Below are positions 43,277-54,889 of a stretch of DNA of 64,000 nt, piece by piece. Location of the stretch: positions 57,860,971 to 57,924,970 of the forward strand of contig CM060972.1 of NCBI GenBank assembly GCA_030765045.1, given 5' to 3'. The notes beneath the pieces are model-generated. The model made no database searches. It was not told the DNA's origin and worked only from the letters and a program-made list of their open reading frames with translations. This stretch comes from Tenodera sinensis. Lineage: Eukaryota; Arthropoda; Insecta; Mantodea; Mantidae. The position numbers and the translations under genes were made by a program. Positions within the stretch are counted from its first letter, which is position 1, and every line of letters begins with the position of its first letter.

Positions 43277-44534
43277 TTTAAGGGTACTTAGGGGTGATAT
43301 TTGGCCCATTTGGTAAAAAAACTTGATTTTTAGATTTTTATGTTAAAAAATTGTTCAATGTTTTGTCTATTAAAAACTGCAATGACTTTCATGTCAGTGC
43401 CATTTTTAAAGGTCTGGCAGCCATTTTTAAATAGTGGTGCATAGTGATTAAATGGCTGATGGTTAGGCGTGCGCACCCACCGAGACTGAATATCGACGGA
43501 TCAGAAATTCAATCATGTAAATTATCCTTGATCTGCATCCACAAAATCACAAATTGTCTCCAGAAGTGGTAACTAAAATTCTATTTCCGGATCAGCGACT
43601 TGGTTCTGACCAGTTGTTAGAAGGCTGTGCCAAGGGTACGACACAGAACTCAAATGAATCTCTTCACAATGTTGCGTGGAGCTATCTGTTCAAAATAGGT
43701 GTGTGTCTAGGAATAAACTTGAACTTGCCGTACTGGAAACTGTCATGGAGTTTAATATGGGGTGTGTGAAGTCAATTCAGGTATTGAATAATCTTAGGAA
43801 TGAAAACATTTCAGTCGGAGCAATATGCATTTGTCGGAAGTGCAATGCTAGAAGTTGTATTCAGAGTAGAAAATGTAGTGCCAGGAAACAAATACACATA
43901 AGGCGAGCCCATAAATTGCAGAAATTTTCAGTACAGGTCGGAAAGTGTAACCAATGCTGGAACACACCTCTGATGAGGTTAGAACGTTTTAAAAGTTTAA
44001 TGCTGTTTTTCTCAGTTTCTTTTTTCTCAGCATTTTCACGCAACAAAAAAACTCCTTGCGACAGAGTTCTTAAGGGATTCTTTTGAAAATTTCAGGATGT
44101 GTTCTTATTCATATAAGGCTTCAAAATTGCTCTGGGTTTTGATATCAGCCAAGTAATATTGAACATATTCACATTCAAATGCCGATGGAAAGTTAAAAAA
44201 AACTTGAAATCTGTAAATAGAAATATTAAAAAATTTCTAGATACTAAAGTACTGGTGTAAAATCAAAATCCAGAGCAATTATGACTTTCAGGTGCATGAA
44301 GCATCAGATCACCAACTTTCATGCTAAACATTAAAAAATTGTTACGCAAGGAGCATTTTTAATCAGAGTATCTTTATAATCAATTAAAAGTTTTTAATTA
44401 AAAAACTATTTGACTTACATACTTCAAATTTTGTACAACTGCATATCTAAATACTATATTAACGTGGTTAAAATTTGGTACTGCTAGCATACAAATTGCA
44501 GAATTTCCTAAACTCACCCCTAACTCCCCTTAAA
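43277..44534 (+). mobile_element. DNA transposon relic with 21-bp terminal inverted repeats (Mutator-like)
   Basis: TTTAAGGGTACTTAGGGGTG-A at 43277-43297 and its inverted partner at 44514-44534 agree at 19 of 21 positions. They enclose a transposase-like fragment. Length is 1258 bp. I could not identify a clean target duplication: flanks TTCAACGAT and GGGGCGTTA do not match. The interior apart from the fragment is AT-rich. Confidence 0.7.
43530..43830 (+). pseudogene. Mutator-like transposase domain fragment, frameshifted
   Basis: One frame reads HPQNHKLSPEVVTKILFP, then LLEGCAKGTTQNSNESLHNV. A second, overlapping frame continues KLELAVLETVMEFNMGCVKS. Together they follow the insect pattern 'HxLPxxVxxxIxPxF...LLxxCLxGxTQNxNESxNxxVW...LExGVxDAVxxFNxG', which I associate with the Mutator-like transposase domain. 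The switch of frame at about 43690-43740 breaks it. The second frame runs on to 44086 with a Cys-rich tail I cannot place. Confidence 0.6.
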
Positions 44535-44628
44535 GGGGCGTTAACATACAAAATGTATTTTTCCCTCCGTTGACAGAAAAAATAAGATCTGTGGGTACAT
44601 ATATCCAATTTGTTTGACATTTAGTTGG

Positions 44629-44855
<227 letters not shown>

Positions 44856-44892
44856 TTACTCTAAAATCATAAACTATTTTAATCAGTTTCTT

Positions 44893-44977
44893 TTCACTTT
44901 CCCTACTATGTGTAGAAGGGGAAAGTATCGTATTCCACTCACAAATTCGATACCAAAATTTCACCGGAAATATATCG
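44893..44977 (-). repeat. Family A, 3' end of a split copy
   Basis: TTCACTTTCCCTACTATGTG, GGGGAAAGTATCGTATTCCA and AAATTTCACCGGAAATATAT. The next ~270 bases are unrelated (a GC-richer patch GACACGTTCAGCGCGTGAGC, then AT-rich). Confidence 0.75.
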
Positions 44978-45244
44978 TGTATATGTGACTGATTGCGACA
45001 CGTTCAGCGCGTGAGCGAAAGCGAATGTTAGGAGTGTCACAATGAAAATATTATACACGTGTTACAGACAACTTTTTATGTAATTATAGCAATAAAATAC
45101 GAAAAAATAACTGCAATATTTGCTAAATGTAAAATTATAATTTTTGGTACTGGTGTCAGAAAGACTGTAATTTCCCACGATCTATGTCGTCGAAACAAGC
45201 CGTTTTTTGGGGGGCTAGAATTGTATACAAAGCATTTTTAGAGT

Positions 45245-45500
45245 TTGTGTGTGTGAACAGCATAACTCAAAATCGAAAAGTCACTTGAATACCAAACTTC
45301 ATTTATAGTTCAGTATCTGCCGAAGAAGCGGCACGTAGATTTTCAAGAAAATCCCGCTTCCCTTATATCAAACATTTTTATAAAATTTTAATTTCAGCAA
45401 AAATGTCTCCAACGATTTTTATTAAACACCATATGTTTAAGATATTTTCTGGCAAATGGAATGTATATCTTGAATTTTCTGGGAATATTCTTGGAAGTCC
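45245..45500 (-). repeat. Family A, central block, diverged
   Basis: GTGTGTGTGAACAGCATAAC, CAAAATCGAAAAGTCACTTG, CGAAGAAGCGGCACGTAGAT and CCATATGTTTAAGATATTTT. It ends at AGTCCTCACAGACTCCC. Confidence 0.7.
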
Positions 45501-45509
45501 TCACAGACT

Positions 45510-45836
45510 CCCACAATCACCACAAAAGGCGAGGCATTTTTTTAAAAACGCTTTTTGGAGTCAGTAAGTCTCGAAAAATGTATCTATAGTGAACTCTCGA
45601 TATAACGTCTTGCATGCGCTACGCAGCAGACAAAGTAAAAATCTGACGTACTACATTCACATGTTTTTCTCTATCCTTTATCGTTCATTAGCGAGTATAG
45701 AAATCACTGATAGGATAGTTTGCCTCTATTTCATTTTAATCGAGATGACCTTCGTAGAAATACCTGCATTACACATTTCGCTATAGATACAAAGGGAATA
45801 ACGTTAGTCAAACCTTTAAGGATTGGACGTTATATG
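45510..45836 (+). repeat. Family A, 3' end joined directly to a 5' end
   Basis: Forward 3' block (CACAAAAGGCGAGGC, GTGAACTCTCGATATAACGT, GCAGACAAAGTAAAA) runs without a gap into a forward 5' block (AAAATCTGACGTACTACATT, ATGTTTTTCTCTATCC, CAAAGGGAATAACGTTAGTC). The junction at about 45635 is a head-to-tail fusion of two copies. Confidence 0.7.
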
Positions 45837-46784
45837 ACGTTCTTGGAATTGTATATTCTTTTTGTGCAGTCACGAGCAGTAAGTGAATTTCTGCTGGTCT
45901 TGATTGGGTAGACCCACCCGAAGCAGGGAAGAAACTTCTACAAAGCCACATGCACCGCCCAGCCGCAACTCGCCGAATACTGTCACCTGGTCCTATAACC
46001 CTGAAACAGGTACCACGAAGGAGACGATGGGAAGGGTAAATCAAGGATAGGAAAGTCGTGATAGAAGGAAAACCACTCCAACATTCACCTACCAACCTGG
46101 TGAAACCACGAAAAATCCATGGGTCACAGTGAACGGGAACTGGGGACCGTACTTACAGAGTGCAGCGTTACCACGACACCATCTCACTCAGTTTTAACAT
46201 TTGTAAGAGACACAAACCTATGAACTTTGCACAGCATGTTGTGGTCCTAGGATGCGCTTGGAAATGTCAAGCATAGCAAAGCCATGAAACTGAAGATTAC
46301 AGTGATCTTGCACAATAACCCGCGAACTTTACCTGTGGTTCTACAAAAGGAATAAGTACACAGCACAGAGGAATTGTTTCTTTAGGGCGGCACCTGGGAA
46401 CAGTGAAGGAATGCAGTGTCCGTTAGCTACGATTGTAAGGCAGTTAACGATTTCGCGGGGATGACTTTTGCATAGTTTCAAATGGACAGAGTTCGGATTT
46501 CAATGACCGCATCTATTTTTCTGAAGATGGTAAGCGATACTATGATACTCGTATATGAAAAATATTACTTCTGAGTGAAACTAAACCACTTTTAAGCAGA
46601 ATTTAAGATACACACGCTTTTAGCTATTCGAGGTCGTGGAATGCGATGAACTTCGAAAGAGCATGCGTAAAAATGCGACAACAATTTGCCGCATAAACTA
46701 ACCATACACCACTTTCCTCCCAGCTGGTGAAGCTTATTTCTGATCTGGTCTGCGTGGTTCACTCATATGTACTTGTCAAATGTA
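45837..46784. other. Unassigned stretch
   Basis: Mixed composition to about 46140. The minus frame 46095-45808 is not recognised. Confidence 0.3.
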
Positions 46785-46859
<75 letters not shown>

Positions 46860-46880
46860 CGCGCGCGCGCGTGCGTGTGT
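46785..46880. repeat. (TG)n(CG)n microsatellite of a family A copy
   Basis: TG array to about 46850, then CG repeats and GTGCGTGTG. It marks the start of the reverse copy that follows. Confidence 0.97.
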
Positions 46881-47447
46881 ATGTTTTTTTTGAAAATTTT
46901 GATTTTCTTGAGCAAGGCTCTAACGATTTTGATTAAATTGCCATTTCTGAGATATTTTGACAGCAAATGAAATGTATATTTTGAATGTTCTGACTATAGC
47001 CTATGTAGTCCTGTTTACTCTGGATGACTTTTAAATAACTCCTAAACCGTAACAGGTAGACAAAATCTTACTAAACAAAAATTTAGATCACTAAAACACA
47101 CAATTTGTGTCCAAATAAATTTTTTGTAGATTGAACCGTTTCGGAGATATTCCTTCTTATTTGTATAAGCTTTGGAGAACATATTTCTGTCAAATTGAAC
47201 ATCGGTATTCATTTTTATATGTTAGGCATGCAAGCAGAACAGAATTTTAAACCATTAAAAGATTTGACTATCGCTCAAAGCCTACTGTATTCCCATATCC
47301 CCCTTGCATCTACAAGGAAACGAGCAATAAAACAATTTCTGCAGATGTTTATCTTAACTAACACGAAGAAGATATAAGAATAAATGTTTGAAAGAATCTT
47401 TAGTACAAGAGTAGAGAAAGTCATGTGAGTGCAACAAATCAGATTTT
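46881..47447 (-). repeat. Family A, 5' two-thirds
   Basis: GAAAATTTTGATTTTCTTGA, GACTATAGCCTATGTAGTCC, GTTTCGGAGATATTCCTTCT and ACTATCGCTCAAAGCCTACT, to GAGAAAGTCATGTGAGTGCA and ACAAATCAGATTTTT. Confidence 0.88.
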
Positions 47448-47965
47448 TAAGCCATTATTAGATCTTTAATGTAGGTAGTTTTTACATAGGGTCATAAACT
47501 CACAAACTGAGGCCCTTTTTAGTGTTCTTTAGGTCAACAAAATCTAGTGATGCATCATTAGCAGATTGTATGAATACTCTTTATATTGCATTTTAAGGCA
47601 CTGCTGACTAACAGAGCAATATTTTGCTTTCTCGTGTTATGCATTTAACTTGTAAGCTAAGGTATGAGAGAGGCGTTTTAGCATAAGTTGGGATACGTAT
47701 TATAAAGCAAGCTTAAACCCCCGGTTAGGATTAAACTGTAGTTTTAAGTTTCACATCGTATTACGAACGTTAATCTTAAGTTGAACTTGACTGCGTTCCT
47801 AAAAGTTCCGCCCCCCCCCCCCCCCAGAAAAAAAATCCGTTTATTAAAAATATATCTAATTGAATGTAGTTAACATTTAAGTGTATTTTTTCAAAAAGAA
47901 TTATGTAATATTTGTATTAATTTCAGAGTAATTATTTAAAAAGCAAGATGCTGCACCATGTTATA
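47448..47965. other. Unassigned stretch with a C-run
   Basis: A poly(C) run of about 15 at 47811-47825, followed by an A-run. Otherwise nothing. Confidence 0.4.
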
Positions 47966-48849
47966 AATATTCTACTCTTGTACTAACCGTCCTTACAAAC
48001 TCTTATTCCTCTATCTTCTTCATGTTAGTCGAGGTAAACATTTGTACAAATTATCATATTGCTTGTTTCCTTGTAGGTTCAGGGGAATATGCGAATACAG
48101 TAGGCTTAGAGCGATAGTCAAATCTTCTAAAGCTTTGACATTTCGTTCTCTTTGCACGACTAAGATATAAACAATGAATAACGATCTTCCATTTGACGAA
48201 ATTTTAAGCATTCTAAAATTCACAAAAATAACAAGGCATATCTTCAAAATGGTTCTCTACAAAGAAAATTATTTGGGCATAAATAGTCTGCTTTAGGGAG
48301 ATCTATATTTTATGTAGTGTGAAATTTGGTCTATCTCTTACGGTTTACCAGTTATGCAACAGTCATCCAGGGTAAACAATACCACAGGCTATAAGTACAA
48401 AAATTCAAAATAAACATTTCGTTTGTCATAAAAATATCTCAAATATATGGCACGTTAATCAAAATCGTTAGAGCAATTTTCGAGAAAACTAAAACTTTCC
48501 ATGTAAGGGTAGTTTAGGGTAGAGGAATTTTCCCCAATATCTTCGCGTCGCATCCTTGAAAGATATTAATTAAACTTAAATACGAACTTTGGTTTTTAAC
48601 CAACCTTTCGTTTTTGAGTTATGTTGCCCACAGCCTGACAGACAACAGACACACACGCACGCACACACACGCACACACGCACACACGCACACACGCACAC
48701 ACGCACACACGCACACACACACACATGCGCGCGCACCTTTCTCAGGGGGTCTCAAAACATGCGTTTCCGGTGAAATCTCAACATCGATTTTTTTGGGTGG
48801 GATACAATACTTCCACTTCTTAGTATACGCAGTAGAGAAAGTAAAAACA
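47966..48849 (+). repeat. Family A, nearly full-length copy
   Basis: Begins ATTCTACTCTTGTACTAACC (first ~35 bases lost) and contains every block to AGTAGAGAAAGTAAAAAC. The (AC)n tract is at 48648-48735, with regular ACACGC units. Confidence 0.92.
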
Positions 48850-49635
48850 CCTAAATTTTGATTTTGAAGTTTTAAAGCTCATTTCTTACAAAGCACATTT
48901 TTCTAAACTTCAACCTTTTCTCTAGTTAAAAATTGTATAATTTTTTACTCTGCACCGTTTTTAAATGTCTCAGCAATCATTTGAACACAAGAGTGCACAT
49001 CATTTAATTAATATCCACTAAGTTTTATTTACCTTGTCCCTCAAAACTACAATTACTTCGCATAAGAATATAAGAATTTAATTCATTTTCTATAATTCGG
49101 TCTGGGTTTTGGTAAGATATGCTTTGTTGAGCGTGTAAGAGTCATTAAATAGTGAAATTTCATCCAATTGTTATACAAACTTAAACATTGGAAATAGAAA
49201 ACTTCTCTATACCTTTGCTTTCATAACACAGGAAACTCCAGACCAAAATGTATTCGTATATTCGTTAAGAACATGCTTACCAAATGTTGCACAAGAAAAA
49301 TGGAAACTGCTCCGCAAAGAGTATTTTATACTGCACCTTAATTTTCTTAATTACACAATTAAAGGAAAGCTAATTGGAGAGAAGGCTTAAGTTTTGCAGA
49401 GATTATTATTAATACTGTGACCTCCGGCCACCCATCAAAGAGTGAAGGTTCACCTACCTCATGCCACTGCTTGTAAATACATGACTCGACGACAATGAAG
49501 CGGTCAGAACAAAGATTACTATGAGCACGGCAGAACAAAGCGATTCCAGGCAGTTCTATAAGCTGTTCACGTACCGGACTTGTTTATCAGTTGAGGGCTG
49601 TACTTTCCAGAGAATTCGCCGTTACTTCGTCTCGG
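48850..49635. other. Unassigned stretch, GC-richer towards its right end
   Basis: AT-rich to 49400. The section 49417-49635 has a different, more balanced composition and may be the upstream part of the promoter unit listed next. Confidence 0.3.
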
Positions 49636-49636
49636 C

Positions 49637-49698
49637 TATATAAACGAGTGACCCAGTGTTAGAGCAGTTATGTTAAAGGTGTGTTGTACACAGTCAGT
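49637..49698 (+). promoter_or_regulatory. Putative pol II core promoter (TATA box and TCAGT initiator)
   Basis: TATATAAA at 49637-49644, and CAGTCAGTGT (TCAGT at 49694-49698) about 50 bases on. TCAGT is the arthropod initiator consensus, but the spacing is longer than the usual ~30. The same ~50-base spacing occurs in the LTR-like family B copy at 24.8 kb, so this may be a diverged LTR promoter rather than a host gene promoter. Confidence 0.35.
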
Positions 49699-49839
49699 GT
49701 TGAGAGAGTTTGAATGCGTATCTTCAGAAAATTTTCAGACATTTAACAGTCGCGTCGGAGTTGCTTGTTGTATTAAGGAGTTTTCATTATTTGTATCGTG
49801 AAAGGGGGTGGCTTTTTAGACAGCGAAAGTAGCAGAACT

Positions 49840-50040
49840 ATGAGCAGTACTTGTGTCAAAGCTACGATCGGACAGAACGGCTATGAGTTCCAAGGTCATG
49901 AAGTAACTGGACGTGTTATTTGTCAGACTGGTGTCAGAAGTGAGATTTGTCACATTGTTGTTTGTCAGAATATGAGAAACAAAACACTTACATTTGAAAG
50001 CCCAAACTGTAAAAATATGGAATTTAAGATTTTTAGTTGA
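49840..50040 (+). CDS. Candidate small ORF (66 codons) behind a TATA box
   Basis: The frame is open from 49798. The ATG at 49840 gives MSSTCVKATIGQNGYEFQGH, then VICQTGVRSEICHIVVCQN, ending NMEFKIFS. Amino acid use is balanced and four Cys are present, unlike the AT-driven frames around it. An AATAAA lies at about 50150. No family recognised, no signal peptide at this start, weak start context. It could be a short host transcript, a retroelement leader ORF, or chance. Confidence 0.25.
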   Translation: MSSTCVKATIGQNGYEFQGHEVTGRVICQTGVRSEICHIVVCQNMRNKTLTFESPNCKNMEFKIFS

Positions 50041-50587
50041 CTGTCCCCATAATATATTCAAAGACTATTAAAAAAACCTTACTTCACATGCCGGTTTTCA
50101 ATTGACTTTGTAACATTTTATTAAGAAAATTGAACACCTTAAGACGAAATAAAACATCCCAAAAATGAAAAGAAAATGTTTTCTACACACCTTGAGAAAA
50201 CATTGTAGTTTCTGAGATAAAAAAGAAATCCTTTTTTTTTTTTTTTTTTTTTTTTTTCGTTTAACTATTTAAATTTCTATTCTTTTCTACATCCATTAAT
50301 ATAGAATACATGTGATGTGCATTTACAGCTGACAAAATTGCATTTAAATATTATGCGGCATTGTCACGGCCTTTTGTGGTTCTTTAGTGTTCTGCATTTT
50401 CCCCGAAACAAATAATTTTCTTCATGTAGGTGCCGTTTTCAACAAAATTATTGTATCTAGGAATCTCAAATTTTCTGAGGTGATACGAGATCATATGAAG
50501 TTCAAAATGACTGAGCAGTTTTGCCACATTTTACATATAATTTAGAAACTATAATGTTATGCATTAGAAAAATTCAGCTAATTCTCT
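50041..50587. other. AT-rich stretch with a T-run
   Basis: Poly(T) of about 25 at 50232-50258. Nothing else. Confidence 0.4.
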
Positions 50588-50775
50588 TGTCGAGTGACTA
50601 AGGTTGTTTGAATACAACACGTGTAGTGGTGGGTTCGTTCCACCTGCGTGGTAGTAATAATTTCTACGTTTATATTAATATATTTGACATACAATAATTA
50701 TTACAGCTACCTAATGTGGTTAAGAAAATTACATAATCTTGAAGTTTATAACATTCCTTTATCTTATGCACGTAA
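50588..50775 (+). mobile_element. SINE-3, second copy
   Basis: GTCGAGTGACTAAGGTTGTT, a stem around TTGAAT (GTTGT / ACAAC), the T-arm GGTGG-GTTCGTT-CCACC, TGCGTGGTAGTAATAATTTC, and the tail CATAATCTTGAAGTTTATAA. Matches 19175-19345 base for base over the head. Confidence 0.7.
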
Positions 50776-50936
50776 TATCCTTACGCTGCCTTATAGAAAT
50801 TAAATTTTGCGTGACATTTTAACATTATATTTTGATTAAATTCGTTCGAATTAGGATAGAAATGGATCGCAGCATTCTTTGCATAGTGCTTGTGCGGCAG
50901 TTAATGAAATAATATACCATTTTATATTCATATATA

Positions 50937-51607
<671 letters not shown>

Positions 51608-51917
51608 ATTTTAATGTAACTCAAAAACGAAAAGTCGGTTAAAATCAACAACCTTTTTTCAAATGGGAGATATTTATTCAGCTCTTTATATCTTAGCTGT
51701 GCAAAGAAAACGAACTTTCAAAGCCTTCATTTAGCGACCAGGTTTAAAAGATTTGACTATCGCTCAAAGCCTACTGTATTCCCATAGTTCCCTTGTACCC
51801 ACTAGACAATAAGCAAAGAGATAATTTCAGCAAATGTTTATCTCAACCAACACAAGATATAGGAATAAGAGTTTGTAAGAATGGTTAGTACAAGAGTAGA
51901 GAAAGTCGTGTGAGTGC
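51608..51917 (-). repeat. Family A, left part of a copy split by an LTR
   Basis: GTAACTCAAAAACGAAAAGT jumps to TTTCAAATGGGAGATATTTA (central deletion). It continues through ACTATCGCTCAAAGCCTACT to AGAGAAAGTCGTGTGAGTGC. The final AACACATCAGG lies at 52563-52573. Confidence 0.88.
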
Positions 51918-52558
51918 TGACGCAAACGTTCCTCTCCGTCGAAGATGTCGCCTTAAGACCTATAAGATCTCGTGTTTGGTGTCCAGACTAGCTCTAGCAA
52001 GAGGTCCTAATCTACAGGGTATGCGTGGGTTATGGTAGGAATGGAACCAAACGAAGAATTAACCAACATATCACTTTATTTGTAAATTTCCAGATTTGTA
52101 GAGAACTGCCGACGATATTTAAATAGAATGTAACTTTGTAACTTCAACTACAACGTTATAACACTTTAATTTTGTCACCCTTTAGCAACCGCCGAGTTAT
52201 GTATACGCGCTAGCTTACGTACAACTCCCAAGTTGCACGTGCGTTATCTCGACTCGATTCAAGACGAGTGTGTCATGCGTTGCATTTGTTTTTGCGCGAG
52301 CAACACGAAGGAAGATATTTCCATTGGCTAACTTTAGAGCACGTCATGGTAAGATACGAATCAGCCCGCGGAATCACTATGGCTTAGTACAAACAACAAT
52401 TGTAACCTTATCACTCATTTAAATCTGCCTAGGCTTCCATTTTTGAGACTTTAACATATTCAGCTTTATTACGTCTTCCCCTTAACTATTGACTTGAATC
52501 TCCTGTTGTTTCTTTCTATTATCAAATATATATATATATTGACATAATTTCGGTTTCA
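51918..52558 (-). mobile_element. Solo LTR, 641 bp, inserted in family A
   Basis: Starts TGACGCAAACG and ends CGGTTTCA, with GTGC at 51914-51917 and again at 52559-52562 (AGTGC if ends are shifted by one base). The duplicated bases are part of the family A terminal sequence (GTGAGTGCAACACATC), so the insertion is exact. TG...CA termini and a 4-5-bp duplication are LTR features. An AATAAAG on the minus strand at about 52078-52072 favours minus orientation. There is no internal region, so it is the product of LTR-LTR recombination. Confidence 0.8.
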
Positions 52559-52577
52559 GTGCAACACATCAGGTTTT
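52559..52577 (-). repeat. Family A, terminal piece right of the solo LTR
   Basis: GTGCAACACATCAGGTTTTT completes the copy interrupted at 51917. Confidence 0.85.
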
Positions 52578-53447
52578 TTTTCATAGAATTTGCACTATCG
52601 GAAAAAATATGCAAAATTATCATTGATGTCATTTGTTACCATAATAATGCTCAGTAAGCTTTAATATTGCTCATTTACAGAACACGCAGTAATTGTAGTT
52701 CCATCTCTTTTGCTATATTTTATCAAATCTGAGTAGGTATGCTCATAAATTAGAAATAATCTGATCATGACCATAACAATGATAAGCATAGAACGATGAG
52801 CCCTCAGAGAGTTTCAGCTTTTACCTATACTTCTTTGACGTAACAATCATCAGTGACATAAAGTTGTCAGATCCTGCATGCAAGGCAAAAATACAGCCCA
52901 TCGGGGATCTCCTGCAGAGGTTTCCGGGTAATTTATTTTTCCCTAAAGAGAATTGCTATAGTTAACAACACAGGGCGTAGCTGTAAATGCCTCAGTCGAC
53001 TGCCATGGCATTATTCCATCATGGCCTACACGCACGGCAACAATTGACGTCAGTTTTAACCTTCAAATGATTTTATAGAGCAGGTGACAATTATGAAAAG
53101 AATGTCTAGTCTTGGAGACAAAAACATGTGCTGAGAAATGTTATTGTTATGCTTATAGACATAGAATACAATTAAGGTATGTTGCAGTGAGCGATTTGAT
53201 GTAGAAACAGCAAATATTTCATACTTTACTACCAATTGTCACGTATTTTTTGTGTTATTGAGGTATATATTTTAACAGAAACTGATAACATATATAATAT
53301 TTTAAGGACAAAAATAAGCACAAAAAAGAAAAACAAAGGCAGAGATAAATAGAGAGAAAAAGAAGAGAGAGAAACAAAGAAAGAGAGAGAGAAGGAAAGG
53401 GAGGGGGAAGTGAAAGATTATATTGTGGAATAATACTACCAATCCTT
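52578..53447. other. Unassigned stretch ending in a purine-rich tract
   Basis: Mostly AT-rich. 53315-53415 is a polypurine run of GAGA/AAAG units on the plus strand. Confidence 0.4.
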
Positions 53448-53553
53448 GGATTCAGGGGGCCTCAAAACGTATATTTCCGGTGAAATATCGACATCGAATT
53501 TTTGAGTGGTAGAGAATACTTCCTCTACTTAACTATATATAGTAGAGAAATTG
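53448..53553 (+). repeat. Family A, 3' end fragment
   Basis: TTGGATTCAGGGGGCCTCAA, TTTCCGGTGAAATATCGACA, GAATTTTTGAGTGGTAGAGA, then the hairpin and AGTAGAGAAATTG. Confidence 0.85.
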
Positions 53554-53555
53554 CA

Positions 53556-53861
53556 AGCTTTTATTTAAACGCTCTAAAAAGAAGAAAATTAAGTATAAAT
53601 TAAATCAAATCTATTAATTTATTGCATTACACAATTTATATAATATAAAGCTTGTCGCAAGGTTCACCGTTTTATAAAAAATATTATTTTTTTTACAATT
53701 ACTTATATCAAGATTAAGTTACATATTGTATTCTTGTTTAACGACACAGGTAAATCTTGCGACAACCTTTTATACCATATAAACTGTGTAATGTAATAAA
53801 ATGTTGATTTGATTTAATATAAAGTTGATTTTCTTCTTTTTAGAGCATTTAAATAAAAGCT
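53556..53861. mobile_element. Inverted-repeat MITE, 306 bp, arms about 113 bp
   Basis: Left arm 53556-53668 (AGCTTTTATTTAAACGCTCT, AAAAAGAAGAAAATTAAG, TTGTCGCAAGGTTCACC) pairs with right arm 53749-53861 (GGTAAATCTTGCGACAACC, GAGCATTTAAATAAAAGCT). The arms differ by scattered substitutions. The loop is about 80 bases. It lies immediately after a family A terminus. CTAAATAAAAGCTTGT near 54119 repeats the terminal motif. Confidence 0.8.
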
Positions 53862-54234
53862 CGTTCTTAAAAAGCTTTACTATGAATTTATTTTATTTGT
53901 ATTCCTCTCAGCAAACCTTTTCATATTCCAATATCATGAGAATACGTAAAATTAATTAGGTCGCCATTTTGGACGGTCCACCATATTGGATTTAGAATGA
54001 CGTCACAACTACGTATGCATTGTCATCCAAACTAAACGTGTATGCAAAATTTCAACTCAATCGATTGGGGATAACTGCTTTAAAATTCCGCTGCAAGATT
54101 TGACCCGAACATACAGCTAAATAAAAGCTTGTAAAACAAAAAATAACTAGAGCGCTCTTGAACAAGATCTATCCAGGTTCAGAATGAACGTTAGATGCGG
54201 TTACCTTAAGGAGCCTGTTCAGCAGTAATTGGTT
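53862..54234. other. Probable further repeat sequence
   Basis: GGTCGCCATTTTGGACGGTC, GAATGACGTCACAACTACGT and TTTCAACTCAATCGATTGGG have the style of a dispersed insect repeat that ends with the AATAAAAGCTTGT motif of the neighbouring MITE. Second copy not present in this window. Confidence 0.35.
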
Positions 54235-54425
54235 CTCTCTTTAATTACACAGAAAGCAACAAACAATATTATAAACTTAAAGATTATATAATTAGTCTAA
54301 CCACAGTAAAAAGTATTGTATGCATAATATGTCTATTATATGCAAAATAGTTAATACCACGCAGGTGGAACGTAGCCACTGCACGCGTTGTATCCAAACA
54401 ACCTTCGTCACTTGGCAGGAGAATA
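54235..54425 (-). mobile_element. SINE-3, third copy
   Basis: The minus strand reads GACGAAGGTTGTTTGGATAC, AACGCGTGCAGTGGCTACGT and TCCACCTGCGTGGTATTAAC, then an AT-rich tail with AATCTTTAAGTTTATAATAT. The B box is slightly decayed (GCTACGTTCCACC). Confidence 0.65.
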
Positions 54426-54889
54426 TGGAGTGGGTAAGGCAAGTTCAATCGGCACCTCTCCTCTCGTGCCCGTGCCTGACCTAATAGATGAAGGGTGAAA
54501 TAAGAATAGCTTGCTTGTTAAGGAAGACGTTCTTTATTTCTTTCTTTTACGGAAGTTTTAGAGTAATAAATGCAAAATGTGGAGGCTTCGTTATGTAAAT
54601 TGCCCCTAACGTTTTACCGGTTTCAACACAATTATAATGTGACGAAACCTTCTCTTCAAACTCTGACATTAAATTTCAGCTATAGAGGAAGCGATTGAAC
54701 TTTCTCATCGAACAATTAGAAATAGGTCTCTATGTAGAGGCTACTATCATGAGTAATGCCACGATTGATTGTCAATTTATCTAGAGAAGTTAATTATCAC
54801 GAGTTCTATATTTTATTAAGACTATTTCACGAATTAAAGGATGATATAGTGCATGAAATGTTATTTAAATTTACTAACCTCTCAAAAGA
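54426..54889. other. Unassigned stretch
   Basis: Nothing recognised. The frame at 54756-54944 enters family A. Confidence 0.3.
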
